In this document: piece by piece, positions 1 to 6,525 of the stretch
Layout: every line of letters begins with the position of its first letter
Numbering within the stretch: position 1 is the first letter of the stretch
Source of the DNA: an uncultured Collinsella sp.
GTDB taxonomy: Bacteria; Actinomycetota; Coriobacteriia; Coriobacteriales; Coriobacteriaceae
DNA: 28,271 bases
Direction: 5' to 3'
Assembly: GCA_900550965.1 (NCBI GenBank)
Contig: URUC01000019.1
Span: forward strand, 1 to 28,271
Translations under genes and position numbers: made by a program
Notes under the pieces: generated by a model
The model's database searches: none
What the model was told of the DNA's origin: nothing
What the model saw: the letters and a program-made list of their open reading frames with translations, nothing else

Positions 1-109
1 CATGGGGTAACTTCCCAGCGCGTCCTCGGACATGCAAAAAGGCTCGCTGCGCACTTCGTGCGGCGAGCCTTTTTGCGTCCTGCGGAATGCGCTGGGAAGT
101 TACCCCATG
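1..109. repeat. 21-bp inverted repeat pair enclosing a terminator hairpin
   Basis: Bases 1-21 are the exact reverse complement of bases 89-109. Between them lies a second, independent hairpin (34-76). The outer arms touch the window edge, so the repeat may extend further left. This is downstream of the minus-strand tetR gene and far from any gene visible on the plus strand. The stretch from 110 to 271 holds no gene or signal that I can see. The nested arrangement resembles the element at 10481-10673, although the arm sequences differ. Confidence 0.8.
34..76. terminator. Intrinsic terminator hairpin inside the inverted repeat
   Basis: A 14-bp perfect stem pairs 34-47 (gcaaaaaggctcgc) with 63-76 (gcgagcctttttgc). 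An inner stem pairs 50-54 with 58-62 around a 3-nt loop. The A5 and T5 runs sit inside the stem on both sides, so it could end transcripts from either strand. The gene it would serve on the plus strand lies outside the window. Confidence 0.65.
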
Positions 110-271
110 CGGCCAGCTGCGGGATCTTTGCTGCGCTCGAGCAAGCAACCCAACATATATCTGAATTTGGATGGGAGGGGCTTGTTGCTGATAGGGGCGT
201 TGAGCTGTTGTTGACACTTTGGGATGCGTGGCGCCCTAGGTTGGGGTGATGCTTTGGGATGAGCTTCTTAC

Positions 272-811
272 TTAGCTGAAGAGGGGCTGTATGGCTGAGA
301 GGTAGTCTTTGGCTACGTTGGATTTGTTGGCTTGGAAGTTGTGCCAGGCCCACCATTGGACCATTCCTACGAAGCTTGAGGCTATGTGGTGTAGTAGGAA
401 GCTTCGGTCCATGGTGGCGGCGGGGCCGTTTGGGTCGGTGGGGACGGTTTCGGCTGCTCGTGACATGATGGTCTTGCGTAAGCAGTCGGCGAAGACGCGT
501 GAGCCGGCGCCGGCTACGAGGGCTCGTACGCCCTGGCGGCGTTCCCAGAGGTTGTTGAGGATATGCTCGACTTGTACGAGCGGATCATCGAGCGGTGTGC
601 CATCGTCGTCGAGGGCGTGGGTGCAGATGTCGCTCACGAGTTCGGACAGTAGGTCATCTTTGCTCTTGAAGAGGCCGTAGAACGTGGCCCGACCCACATG
701 GGCGCGAGCGATGATGTCGCCGACGGTGATCTTGCCGTAGTCCTCCTCGCGAAGGAGCTCGGAGAATGCTGCAACGATGGCGGCGCGGCTTTTTTCCTTG
801 CGGGCATCCAT
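272..811 (-). CDS. TetR/AcrR-family transcriptional regulator
   Basis: A 179-aa protein with an N-terminal TetR-type helix-turn-helix at roughly residues 8-54; the recognition segment reads VGDIIARAHVGRATFYGLF, very typical of the family. The C-terminal ligand/dimer domain (about 60-175) is less conserved and gives no ligand. The ATG (809-811) lies only two bases past the larC stop codon, so the gene is almost certainly translated from the larB-larC transcript. Its position as last gene suggests it may control that operon, perhaps through the inverted repeat at 2569-2602, but this is inference. The family call is safe; the ligand and regulon are unknown. Confidence 0.9.
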   Translation of the reverse strand: MDARKEKSRAAIVAAFSELLREEDYGKITVGDIIARAHVGRATFYGLFKSKDDLLSELVSDICTHALDDDGTPLDDPLVQVEHILNNLWERRQGVRALVAGAGSRVFADCLRKTIMSRAAETVPTDPNGPAATMDRSFLLHHIASSFVGMVQWWAWHNFQANKSNVAKDYLSAIQPLFS

Positions 812-813
812 GG

Positions 814-1731
814 CTATGCGTCCGCGTGAACGAGCAGGCAGCGGAGCGTGCCGGAGCAGCCCTCGTAAGGGCGCTTGCCGGCGCCGTAGCCGACGGCCTC
901 GATGTGGTAACGGACCGGCAGGTGCTCGGACGTGCGCAGTGCGGCGACGACGGCAGCGCCCGTGGGCGTCACGAGCTCACCAGCGACCGGTGCAGGCGTG
1001 AGGGCGATATTGCCCGCCTGACACAGGTTGACGACAGCGGGGACGGGAATGGGCATAAGGCCGTGGGCGCAACGGATGGTTCCGTGGCCCTCGGAGAGCG
1101 ACTCGACCACGATATCCTCAATACCCAGATCGTCGAGGCAGATGGCAACGGAGCAGACGTCGACGACGGAGTCGACGGCGCCCACCTCATGAAACAGGAC
1201 GGTGTCGGGCGTTTTGCCGTGAGCCTTTGCCTCGGCATCAGCGAGTACGGAAAAAATGGCGAGGGCGCGACGCTTGGCGCCATCGCTTAGCTGCGAGCCA
1301 TCGATGATGGCGGTGACGTCCGCCAAAGAACGGTGGTGATGGCCGTGGGCGTGATGGTGACCCTCGTGGCCATGACCGTGGGCCTCATGGTCATGCTCGT
1401 GGCAGTGCTCGTGCTCGTGCTCGCCATGATCATGATGGTGGTGCTCATGCTCGTGTGTGTGCTCGGCAGCCGCTTTGTTGCCGTAGAGCCAGGCCATATC
1501 GTGATCGTGGTTCTCGAGTTCCTCTGCAAGCTGGACGTCAAAGTCGCAGGCGTCGATGCCATGCTTGCTTACGCGTGTGACGGCGATCGTAAAGCCGTCG
1601 ACCGGCAGCGTGGCGAGCTGCTCGCGCAGGTGCTCCTCGCTGGCGCCTAGGTCGAGCAGGGCCGCGACGGTCATATCGCCGCTGATGCCCGAGGTGCCGT
1701 CGATGATAAGCGTGTGCTGATGATTGGACAT
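814..1731 (-). CDS. larC: LarC1-like nickel insertion protein for the nickel-pincer cofactor (N-terminal part only)
   Basis: LarC inserts nickel into the pyridinium bis-thiocarboxylate precursor of the nickel-pincer cofactor used by lactate racemase (LarA) and relatives. This protein has 305 aa. Residues 91-133 are extremely His-rich (24 His in 43), fitting the nickel-binding loop. It carries LarC1 hallmarks: FHEVGAVDSVVDV, GHGTIRCAHG, ELVTPTGAA and GYGAGKR. It stops about ten residues after GYGAGKR, where full-length LarC continues into LarC2 (the CTP-binding half with a NIDDM-type motif). In Lactiplantibacillus the two halves are joined by programmed frameshifting; here no LarC2-like sequence follows in any frame because tetR begins two bases later. 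I chose the ATG at 1731 because an aaggag RBS precedes it and overlaps the larB stop; upstream in-frame codons read through larB. Confidence 0.9.
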   Translation of the reverse strand: MSNHQHTLIIDGTSGISGDMTVAALLDLGASEEHLREQLATLPVDGFTIAVTRVSKHGIDACDFDVQLAEELENHDHDMAWLYGNKAAAEHTHEHEHHHHDHGEHEHEHCHEHDHEAHGHGHEGHHHAHGHHHRSLADVTAIIDGSQLSDGAKRRALAIFSVLADAEAKAHGKTPDTVLFHEVGAVDSVVDVCSVAICLDDLGIEDIVVESLSEGHGTIRCAHGLMPIPVPAVVNLCQAGNIALTPAPVAGELVTPTGAAVVAALRTSEHLPVRYHIEAVGYGAGKRPYEGCSGTLRCLLVHADA

Positions 1732-1741
1732 GGAATGCTCC

Positions 1742-2524
1742 TTAACGGGCGCAGGGCGTGCCGGCGCCCAGATGATTGATAAGACTTGCCTGGTAGGCGG
1801 CACCAAAGCCGTTGTCGATGTTGACGACCGAAACGCCGCTGGCGCAGGAGTTGAGCATGGCGAGCAGCGCGGCTACGCCACCAAAGCTCGCGCCGTAACC
1901 CACGCTGGTGGGAACGGCTATGACCGGACAGCTTACCAGGCCGCCGACAACGCTCGCCAGTGCGCCCTCCATGCCGGCGATGGCGATGACCACCTGCGCC
2001 TGAGCAAGCTCCTCGGCATGCGCGAGTAGGCGGTGCAGGCCGGCGACACCTACGTCGTAGAGGCGGTCGACCTCGTTGCCATAGAACTCGGCCGTCAACG
2101 CGGCTTCTTCGGCGACGGGCAGGTCGCTCGTGCCGGCGCAGGCGACGACGATGCGTCCGTTGCCGGTGGGGGAGGGCTTGCCGCCCACGAGGGCGAGCTG
2201 GGCGTCCGGGACATATCCCAGGTCGATGCCGTTGCCGAGAAGCTCAGCGGTGCGCGCGGCTTTTTCGGCATCCAAGCGCGTGACCAGGATGCGCTCCTGG
2301 CCGGCATCGCGCAGTGCTTCGATAATGGCGGCAATCTGATCGGCGGTTTTACCGGCCCCGTAGACAACCTCGCCGGCCCCCTGGCGCACCCCGCGCGAAA
2401 GATCGAGCTGCGCAAAGCCCAAATCGGCGGTCGGAGCCGTTTGGATGCGCGTGAGGGCGTCGGCAGGGGTGACTGCTCCGCCGGCAACATCGCTCAGCAA
2501 TTGCTCAAGATCTCGCTTATCCAT
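1742..2524 (-). CDS. larB: LarB, nickel-pincer cofactor biosynthesis carboxylase/hydrolase
   Basis: LarB carboxylates the nicotinate ring of nicotinic acid adenine dinucleotide and hydrolyses the phosphoanhydride, the first step of nickel-pincer cofactor synthesis. The 260-aa length is usual. The C-terminal half (about 120-250) is the PurE/AIR-carboxylase-like fold, with CAGTSDLPVAEEA at 129-141 and VPTSVGYGASFGG at 204-216. Cys227 in LNSCASG probably matches the catalytic cysteine of the family. The ATG at 2524 follows an aaggga RBS; an upstream in-frame ATG adds 11 residues but lacks a good RBS. The stop codon overlaps the RBS of larC, so the two are translationally linked. larA and larE are not in the window. 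Confidence 0.93.
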   Translation of the reverse strand: MDKRDLEQLLSDVAGGAVTPADALTRIQTAPTADLGFAQLDLSRGVRQGAGEVVYGAGKTADQIAAIIEALRDAGQERILVTRLDAEKAARTAELLGNGIDLGYVPDAQLALVGGKPSPTGNGRIVVACAGTSDLPVAEEAALTAEFYGNEVDRLYDVGVAGLHRLLAHAEELAQAQVVIAIAGMEGALASVVGGLVSCPVIAVPTSVGYGASFGGVAALLAMLNSCASGVSVVNIDNGFGAAYQASLINHLGAGTPCAR

Positions 2525-2568
2525 ATATGTTCCCTTCGACGGCGCAAAGTTTAGCACTCAAAGGGTAT

Positions 2569-2602
2569 GTTTCCGAACACTAAGACAAAATTGTTCGGAA
2601 AC
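2569..2602 (-). promoter_or_regulatory. Inverted repeat upstream of larB, probable operator
   Basis: gtttccgaaca (2569-2579) and tgttcggaaac (2592-2602) are perfect 11-bp complements separated by 12 bp, with centres 23 bp (about two helical turns) apart. The site lies 45-78 bp before the larB start, in an AT-richer stretch between serB and larB. It has no T-tract, so an operator is more likely than a terminator. The TetR protein at the end of the operon is a candidate binder. Confidence 0.55.
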
Positions 2603-2638
2603 TATAGGACAGACTGATTCAATTGTTAGACGGATCGA

Positions 2639-3274
2639 CTAGTCGCGCAGGATGATGTCCATGGCGAGCATCAGGTTGCGCTCGTCGATGGCAAACGGGG
2701 CGGCCTCGCGCGTCTTGGGCTTGGCGCAAAACGCGATGCCCGTGCCCGCGGCCTGAATCATGGGGATGTCGTTGGCGCCGTCGCCGATTGCGACGGTGTG
2801 GGCCATATCGACGCCGCACTCAACTGCCCAATCTAGCAGCTGGATGAGCTTGGACTCCTTGGTTACAATGTCTGCCGCCAGCCTGCCGGTGAGCTTGCTG
2901 TCCATGACTTCCAGGCGGTTGGCCAGGTAAAAATCGATGCCCGCGGCGGCCACGATCTTATCGGCGACCTCGTGAAAGCCGCCGCTTACCACGCCGACCT
3001 TCCAGCCCTTGCTGTGTGCCGAGCGCACAAGCTCCAGCGCACCGGGAGTAAACGTCACACGCTCAAAGGTGCGCTCGAACACGCTTTCGTCCAAGCCGGC
3101 AAGCAGCCCAACGCGCTCCTCGAGTGCCTGCTTAAAGTCGAGCTCGCCGCGCATCGCACGCTCGGTAATTTGCGCTACTTGCTCGCCCACGCCGGCTTCC
3201 TCGCCCAACAGGTCGATGACCTCCTGGTTGATGAGCGTGGAGTCGATATCCATAACGATGAGGCGTGCAGTCAT
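2639..3274 (-). CDS. serB: Phosphoserine phosphatase
   Basis: SerB dephosphorylates O-phosphoserine in the last step of serine synthesis; it is a cytoplasmic Mg-dependent HAD phosphatase. The 211-aa protein has every HAD motif: DIDST at 9-13 (nucleophile Asp9, acid Asp11), SGG at 97-99, Lys139 in VTKESK, and GDGAND at 164-169. The cap region (about 20-75) matches the short SerB type without an ACT domain. The ATG at 3274 is supported by an aaagg RBS six bases upstream and by the motif starting at residue 9; an upstream in-frame ATG would add 23 unlikely residues. No other serine genes are nearby. It is divergent from aspS. Confidence 0.93.
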   Translation of the reverse strand: MTARLIVMDIDSTLINQEVIDLLGEEAGVGEQVAQITERAMRGELDFKQALEERVGLLAGLDESVFERTFERVTFTPGALELVRSAHSKGWKVGVVSGGFHEVADKIVAAAGIDFYLANRLEVMDSKLTGRLAADIVTKESKLIQLLDWAVECGVDMAHTVAIGDGANDIPMIQAAGTGIAFCAKPKTREAAPFAIDERNLMLAMDIILRD

Positions 3275-3530
3275 GGCGGGCCTTTCCGAGTGCAGTTGTA
3301 TTGGGGCACATTGTCGCACGTGGCGCGCGTCGGCGACGGCCACGGTGCGTCAATTGTTTCGTCTCCGTCAAGTCTTTGGGCAAGAGCTACTTTTTCGCGG
3401 CACATCGACGCGGGTGCGATAAGATAGAACGCCATGTCCGGCTGCGCGGTTTACGCAGGCTGGGCAAATCTGTACGACGCCGCCCGGAACGACACGGGGC
3501 GGCACAGATCCATAAAGGAGGATCACTGGT

Positions 3531-5318
3531 ATGAGCCAGACCCGTCCCATCGATGAGCATTCCATGCACACCCGTACCTGCGGCGAGCTTCGCTTCGAGA
3601 ACGTGGGCGAAGAGGTCACCCTCACCGGTTGGGTGAGCCGTCGCCGCGACCACGGCGGCCTTATCTTCTGCGACCTTCGTGACCGCGAGGGCATCACGCA
3701 GCTCACCTTCGACCCCGAGCACTCCGATGGCGATGCCTTTAAGATCGCCGAGACCATGCGTCCCGAGTGGCCCATCAAGATTCACGGCGTCGTGCGCGCC
3801 CGTGGCGAGGAGACCACCAACACCAAGCTCGCGACCGGCGAGATCGAGGTCCTGACCGACCACGCCGAGGTGCTCAACACGTCCGTCACCCCGCCGTTCC
3901 AGATCGAGGACGGCATCGAGACCAGCGAGGACACCCGCCTGCGCTATCGCTATCTGGACCTCCGCCGTCCCGAGATGATGGCCAATCTCAAGCTGCGCTC
4001 CGACTTTACCTTTGCCATTCGCGAGGCGCTGCACAACCGTGAGTTCATGGAGGTCGAGACGCCCTCCCTGTTTAAGTCCACGCCCGAGGGCGCTCGCGAC
4101 TTCATCGTTCCCAGCCGTATTCAGCCGGGCAACTTCTACGCCTTGCCGCAGTCCCCGCAGCTTCTGAAGCAGCTGCTCATGGTCGGTGGCGTCGAGCGCT
4201 ACTACCAGGTTGCCAAGTGCTTCCGCGACGAGGACCTGCGCGCCGACCGTCAGCCCGAGTTCACTCAGGTCGATATCGAGATGTCCTTCGTGGACCAGAA
4301 CGATGTCATGAGCGCGCTCGAGGAGGTCCTGGCCGACGCCTTCGGCCGCATGGGCGTCGAGATGCCCACCCCGCTGCGTCGCATGGACTACTGGGAGGCC
4401 ATGGACACCTATGGCTCGGACAAGCCCGATACCCGCTATGGCATGCACCTGGTCGACCTGACCGACATCTTTGCCAACTCCAAGTTCAAGGTCTTTGCGA
4501 CCGCCGCAAACGAGGAGGGCTCTGTCGTCAAGGCTATCAACGCCAAGGGCGCCGGTGCCTGGGCACGTGCCAAGATCGATAAGCTCGCCGGCGTGGCCTC
4601 CACGTTTGGCGCCAAGGGCCTGGCCTGGATCGCCTTCCGCGAGGACGGCTCCATCAACAGCCCCATCGTCAAGTTCTTCTCGGACGAGGAGATGGCCGCT
4701 CTGCGCGAGCGCATGGACGTCGAGCCCGGCGACCTCGTGATGTTCGCCGCCGGCCCGCGCCTGCTCTCTGACGAGATCCTGGGCGGCATGCGTTCCCACA
4801 TGGCCAACGCGCTCGAGATCAAGCGCGAGGGCCACGACTTCCTGTGGGTCGTCAACTTCCCGCTGTTCCACTGGGATGAGGACCGCAAGGCCTACGCTGC
4901 CGAGCATCAGCCCTTCACCCTGCCGACCGAGACCGACATCGCCAAGATCGAGGCCGACCCGTTGGCAGCCGGTTCGTGCACCTACGACTTTGTCATGGAC
5001 GGCTTTGAGGCCGGCGGCGGCGGTATGCGTATTCACAACGCCGAGATGCAGATGTCCATGCTCAAGCTCCTGGGCTTTACCGAGGAGCGCGCCGAGTCTC
5101 AGTTTGGCTTCCTCATGGAGGCCCTCAAGTTTGGTGCGCCCCCGATGGGCGGCTTCGCCCTGGGCCTGGACCGCGTGTGCATGCTGCTCACCGGCTCCGA
5201 CTCCATCCGCGACGTCATGGCGTTCCCCAAGACGGCCAGCGGCTCCGACCTCATGTCGGGCGCCCCGAGTGCCGTTTCCGGCGCCCAGCTCAAGGACGTC
5301 AGCCTGCGCTTGATGTAG
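3531..5318 (+). CDS. aspS: Aspartyl-tRNA synthetase
   Basis: AspS charges tRNA-Asp with aspartate. The 595-aa protein has the full bacterial layout: an OB-fold anticodon-binding domain (about 13-115, with VSRRRDHGGLIFCDLRD), a class II catalytic core with motif 2 (FRDEDLRADRQPEF from residue 231), the bacterial GAD insertion (about 300-425) and motif 3 (GGFALGLDR at 540-548). The ATG is preceded by aaggagg nine bases upstream. Whether it also charges tRNA-Asn (non-discriminating form) cannot be decided here. It appears monocistronic: a strong terminator follows, and no T-box was recognisable in the 256-bp gap upstream. Confidence 0.97.
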   Translation: MSQTRPIDEHSMHTRTCGELRFENVGEEVTLTGWVSRRRDHGGLIFCDLRDREGITQLTFDPEHSDGDAFKIAETMRPEWPIKIHGVVRARGEETTNTKLATGEIEVLTDHAEVLNTSVTPPFQIEDGIETSEDTRLRYRYLDLRRPEMMANLKLRSDFTFAIREALHNREFMEVETPSLFKSTPEGARDFIVPSRIQPGNFYALPQSPQLLKQLLMVGGVERYYQVAKCFRDEDLRADRQPEFTQVDIEMSFVDQNDVMSALEEVLADAFGRMGVEMPTPLRRMDYWEAMDTYGSDKPDTRYGMHLVDLTDIFANSKFKVFATAANEEGSVVKAINAKGAGAWARAKIDKLAGVASTFGAKGLAWIAFREDGSINSPIVKFFSDEEMAALRERMDVEPGDLVMFAAGPRLLSDEILGGMRSHMANALEIKREGHDFLWVVNFPLFHWDEDRKAYAAEHQPFTLPTETDIAKIEADPLAAGSCTYDFVMDGFEAGGGGMRIHNAEMQMSMLKLLGFTEERAESQFGFLMEALKFGAPPMGGFALGLDRVCMLLTGSDSIRDVMAFPKTASGSDLMSGAPSAVSGAQLKDVSLRLM

Positions 5319-5341
5319 GCAAGCGGCTACCTATTGCCTGT

Positions 5342-5376
5342 AACGAGGGAAGGACGTGTGCCTTCCCTCGTTTTTT
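5342..5376 (+). terminator. Intrinsic terminator of aspS
   Basis: A perfect 12-bp stem pairs aacgagggaagg (5342-5353) with ccttccctcgtt (5361-5372) around a 7-nt loop, followed by a T run. It lies 23 bp past the aspS stop. Confidence 0.92.
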
Positions 5377-5461
5377 GTGGGACGGGGGTGCGCCGGTAAC
5401 GTACAATAACTACCACGTGGCTGGGTTTGCCGGCCGAATGTGCGACGTCGTGGGAGGGGAC

Positions 5462-5710
5462 ATGGTCGAGTTTACAAAGACGATTAAAGATCCGCTGGGA
5501 TTGCATGCCCGCCCGGTTGCGCTGCTCTATGACATTATTGCCAAGCATCGTAGCAACGTATCGGTCAGCATCGGCGATCGCCATACCGACGGCCGCGATG
5601 TGATGGGGCTCATGGCTCTCTACGGCGAATGTGGCGAAGACATCGTGTTCCGCGTTTCGGGCGTGGATGAGGCCTCCTGCGTCACGTCGATCAGAAACCT
5701 CTCGCTCTAA
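5462..5710 (+). CDS. HPr-family phosphocarrier protein with Asp at position 46
   Basis: HPr passes phosphate from Enzyme I to the sugar-specific EIIA proteins of the phosphotransferase system. This 82-aa protein (usual HPr about 85-90) has the active-site block GLHARPVA with His15. The regulatory-site region reads DGRDVMGLMAL, so position 46, normally a Ser phosphorylated by HPr kinase, is Asp46. It therefore cannot be serine-phosphorylated there and might mimic the phosphorylated form. The ATG is preceded by gggagggg. No Enzyme I or HPr kinase gene is adjacent; terminators flank it on both sides, so it is a single-gene unit. A paralogue with a specialised role is possible. Confidence 0.88.
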   Translation: MVEFTKTIKDPLGLHARPVALLYDIIAKHRSNVSVSIGDRHTDGRDVMGLMALYGECGEDIVFRVSGVDEASCVTSIRNLSL

Positions 5711-5719
5711 GCATGACAG

Positions 5720-5755
5720 GGCGCGGCAAAGGACAGCTCTTTGCCGCGCCTTTTT
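5720..5755 (+). terminator. Intrinsic terminator of the HPr gene
   Basis: A perfect 12-bp stem pairs ggcgcggcaaag (5720-5731) with ctttgccgcgcc (5739-5750), with a 7-nt loop and a T5 tail. It lies directly after the HPr stop codon. Confidence 0.93.
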
Positions 5756-5801
5756 GTTTCGTATAGGAAACTTTTTCGGAATCTAAATGGGACCCTTTCC
5801 A

Positions 5802-5855
5802 AAAAGTTAACCACGTGCTAGTTTACTAAAGCGAACATAGATGTGGTTAACTTTT
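5802..5855 (+). promoter_or_regulatory. Paired 13-bp inverted repeat upstream of feoA, probable operator
   Basis: aaaagttaaccac (5802-5814) and gtggttaactttt (5843-5855) are perfect inverted copies with centres 41 bp apart. Each contains the self-complementary core gttaac. The 10-mer gtggttaact recurs at 9005-9014 before the FeoB-associated gene. The region is AT-rich and lies 43-96 bp before the first feoA, suggesting regulator binding at the feo promoter. The binding protein is unknown; the sequence is not a clear match to Fur or DtxR consensus. Confidence 0.55.
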
Positions 5856-5897
5856 ACCGCGTCGATGTTGAGGACGAACTGACGTTAGGAGCCACTC

Positions 5898-6140
5898 ATG
5901 TCTTGCGGACCGCAGATGCCGGCAATGCCGCTTTCGATGGTAAAAGCGGGCGAAACCGTGCGCGTGTCTCGTGTAAAGGGCAATGAGGATATGAAGCACC
6001 ACCTCAAGGACCTCGGCTTTGTCGAGGGCAACGAAATCCACGTGGTGAGCTCGAGTGGCGCCAATATCATCGTCACCGTGCTGGGCGCACGCTTTGGCAT
6101 CGATTCCAAGGTTGCCATGCACATCATGACCGTCGGTTAG
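5898..6140 (+). CDS. feoA: FeoA-family protein, first of two
   Basis: FeoA is a small SH3-like cytoplasmic protein needed for FeoB-dependent ferrous iron uptake. The 80-aa protein shows the family pattern: MVKAGETVRVSRVKGNEDMKHHLKDLGFVEGNEIHVV followed by a short beta-rich tail ending in KVAMHIMTVG. The first 13 residues are an extension containing one Cys (Cys3) absent from the second copy. The ATG follows a taggag RBS. It lies 40 bp before the second feoA, so the two are co-transcribed. The pair could form a heteromeric partner of FeoB; that is inference. Confidence 0.93.
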   Translation: MSCGPQMPAMPLSMVKAGETVRVSRVKGNEDMKHHLKDLGFVEGNEIHVVSSSGANIIVTVLGARFGIDSKVAMHIMTVG

Positions 6141-6180
6141 TCGACGGTATTTCTGTACGCACTGAAAGGGGGACAAGTAA

Positions 6181-6402
6181 ATGAAGACGTTGGGTGACGT
6201 TAAGGTGGGCGAGAGCTCCACCATCGTCAAGCTTCACGGTGAGGGTGCGCTTCGCCGCCACCTTATGGACCTGGGGCTCATCAAGGGCACTTCGTTCAAG
6301 GTCGTGAAAGTTGCACCGCTCGGTGATCCGGTCGAGATCAACGTGCGCGGCTACGAGCTTTCCATCCGCAAGGAGGAGGCCGCCGTCGTCGAGGTTCAGT
6401 AA
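6181..6402 (+). CDS. feoA: FeoA-family protein, second of two
   Basis: A 73-aa FeoA. The pattern TLGDVKVGESSTIVKLHGEGALRRHLMDLGLIKGTSF is classical, with the family's PLGDPVEINVRGYELSIRKEEA block in the second half. This copy is closer to textbook FeoA than the first, which lacks the PLGDP segment. The ATG follows a gaaaggggg RBS. A 123-bp gap with its own DtxR-like box separates it from feoB, so feoB may also be transcribed separately. Confidence 0.95.
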   Translation: MKTLGDVKVGESSTIVKLHGEGALRRHLMDLGLIKGTSFKVVKVAPLGDPVEINVRGYELSIRKEEAAVVEVQ

Positions 6403-6433
6403 GGACTCGTGACGTATATTTCTGCAGATAAAG

Positions 6434-6452
6434 TTAGGTTTTTCTAACTTAA
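6434..6452 (+). promoter_or_regulatory. DtxR/IdeR-like iron box upstream of feoB
   Basis: The 19 bases ttaggtttttctaacttaa match the DtxR/IdeR consensus TTAGGTTAGGCTAACCTAA at 15 of 19 positions by direct comparison. The symmetric core is aagttag (6431-6437) against ctaactt (6444-6450). The box overlaps a possible promoter (ttaggt, 16 bp, tacaac). Iron-loaded DtxR-type repressors bind such boxes, which fits an iron uptake gene. The matching regulator is not in the window. Confidence 0.65.
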
Positions 6453-6525
6453 TGCTACAACTTTAAAGCACATTATCCAGCCTGCGCGGAGAAAGCAGCG
6501 CAGGCACACAAGGAAGAAGGATTGA

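Noticed and set aside
1333..1462. His-rich repetitive DNA (cat/tcatgg-like) looking like a simple repeat or misassembly
   Set aside because: It encodes the His-rich nickel-binding region expected in LarC, in frame and with varied codons.
3275..3530. Possible T-box or other riboswitch before aspS
   Set aside because: No T-box consensus (AGGGUGGNACCGCG) or antiterminator/terminator pair could be found; only a weak -10-like taagat at 3420-3425.
3387..5036. A 549-codon open frame opposite aspS
   Set aside because: It mirrors a well-conserved aspS reading frame, has no RBS or family motif, and such antisense frames are common in GC-rich genes.
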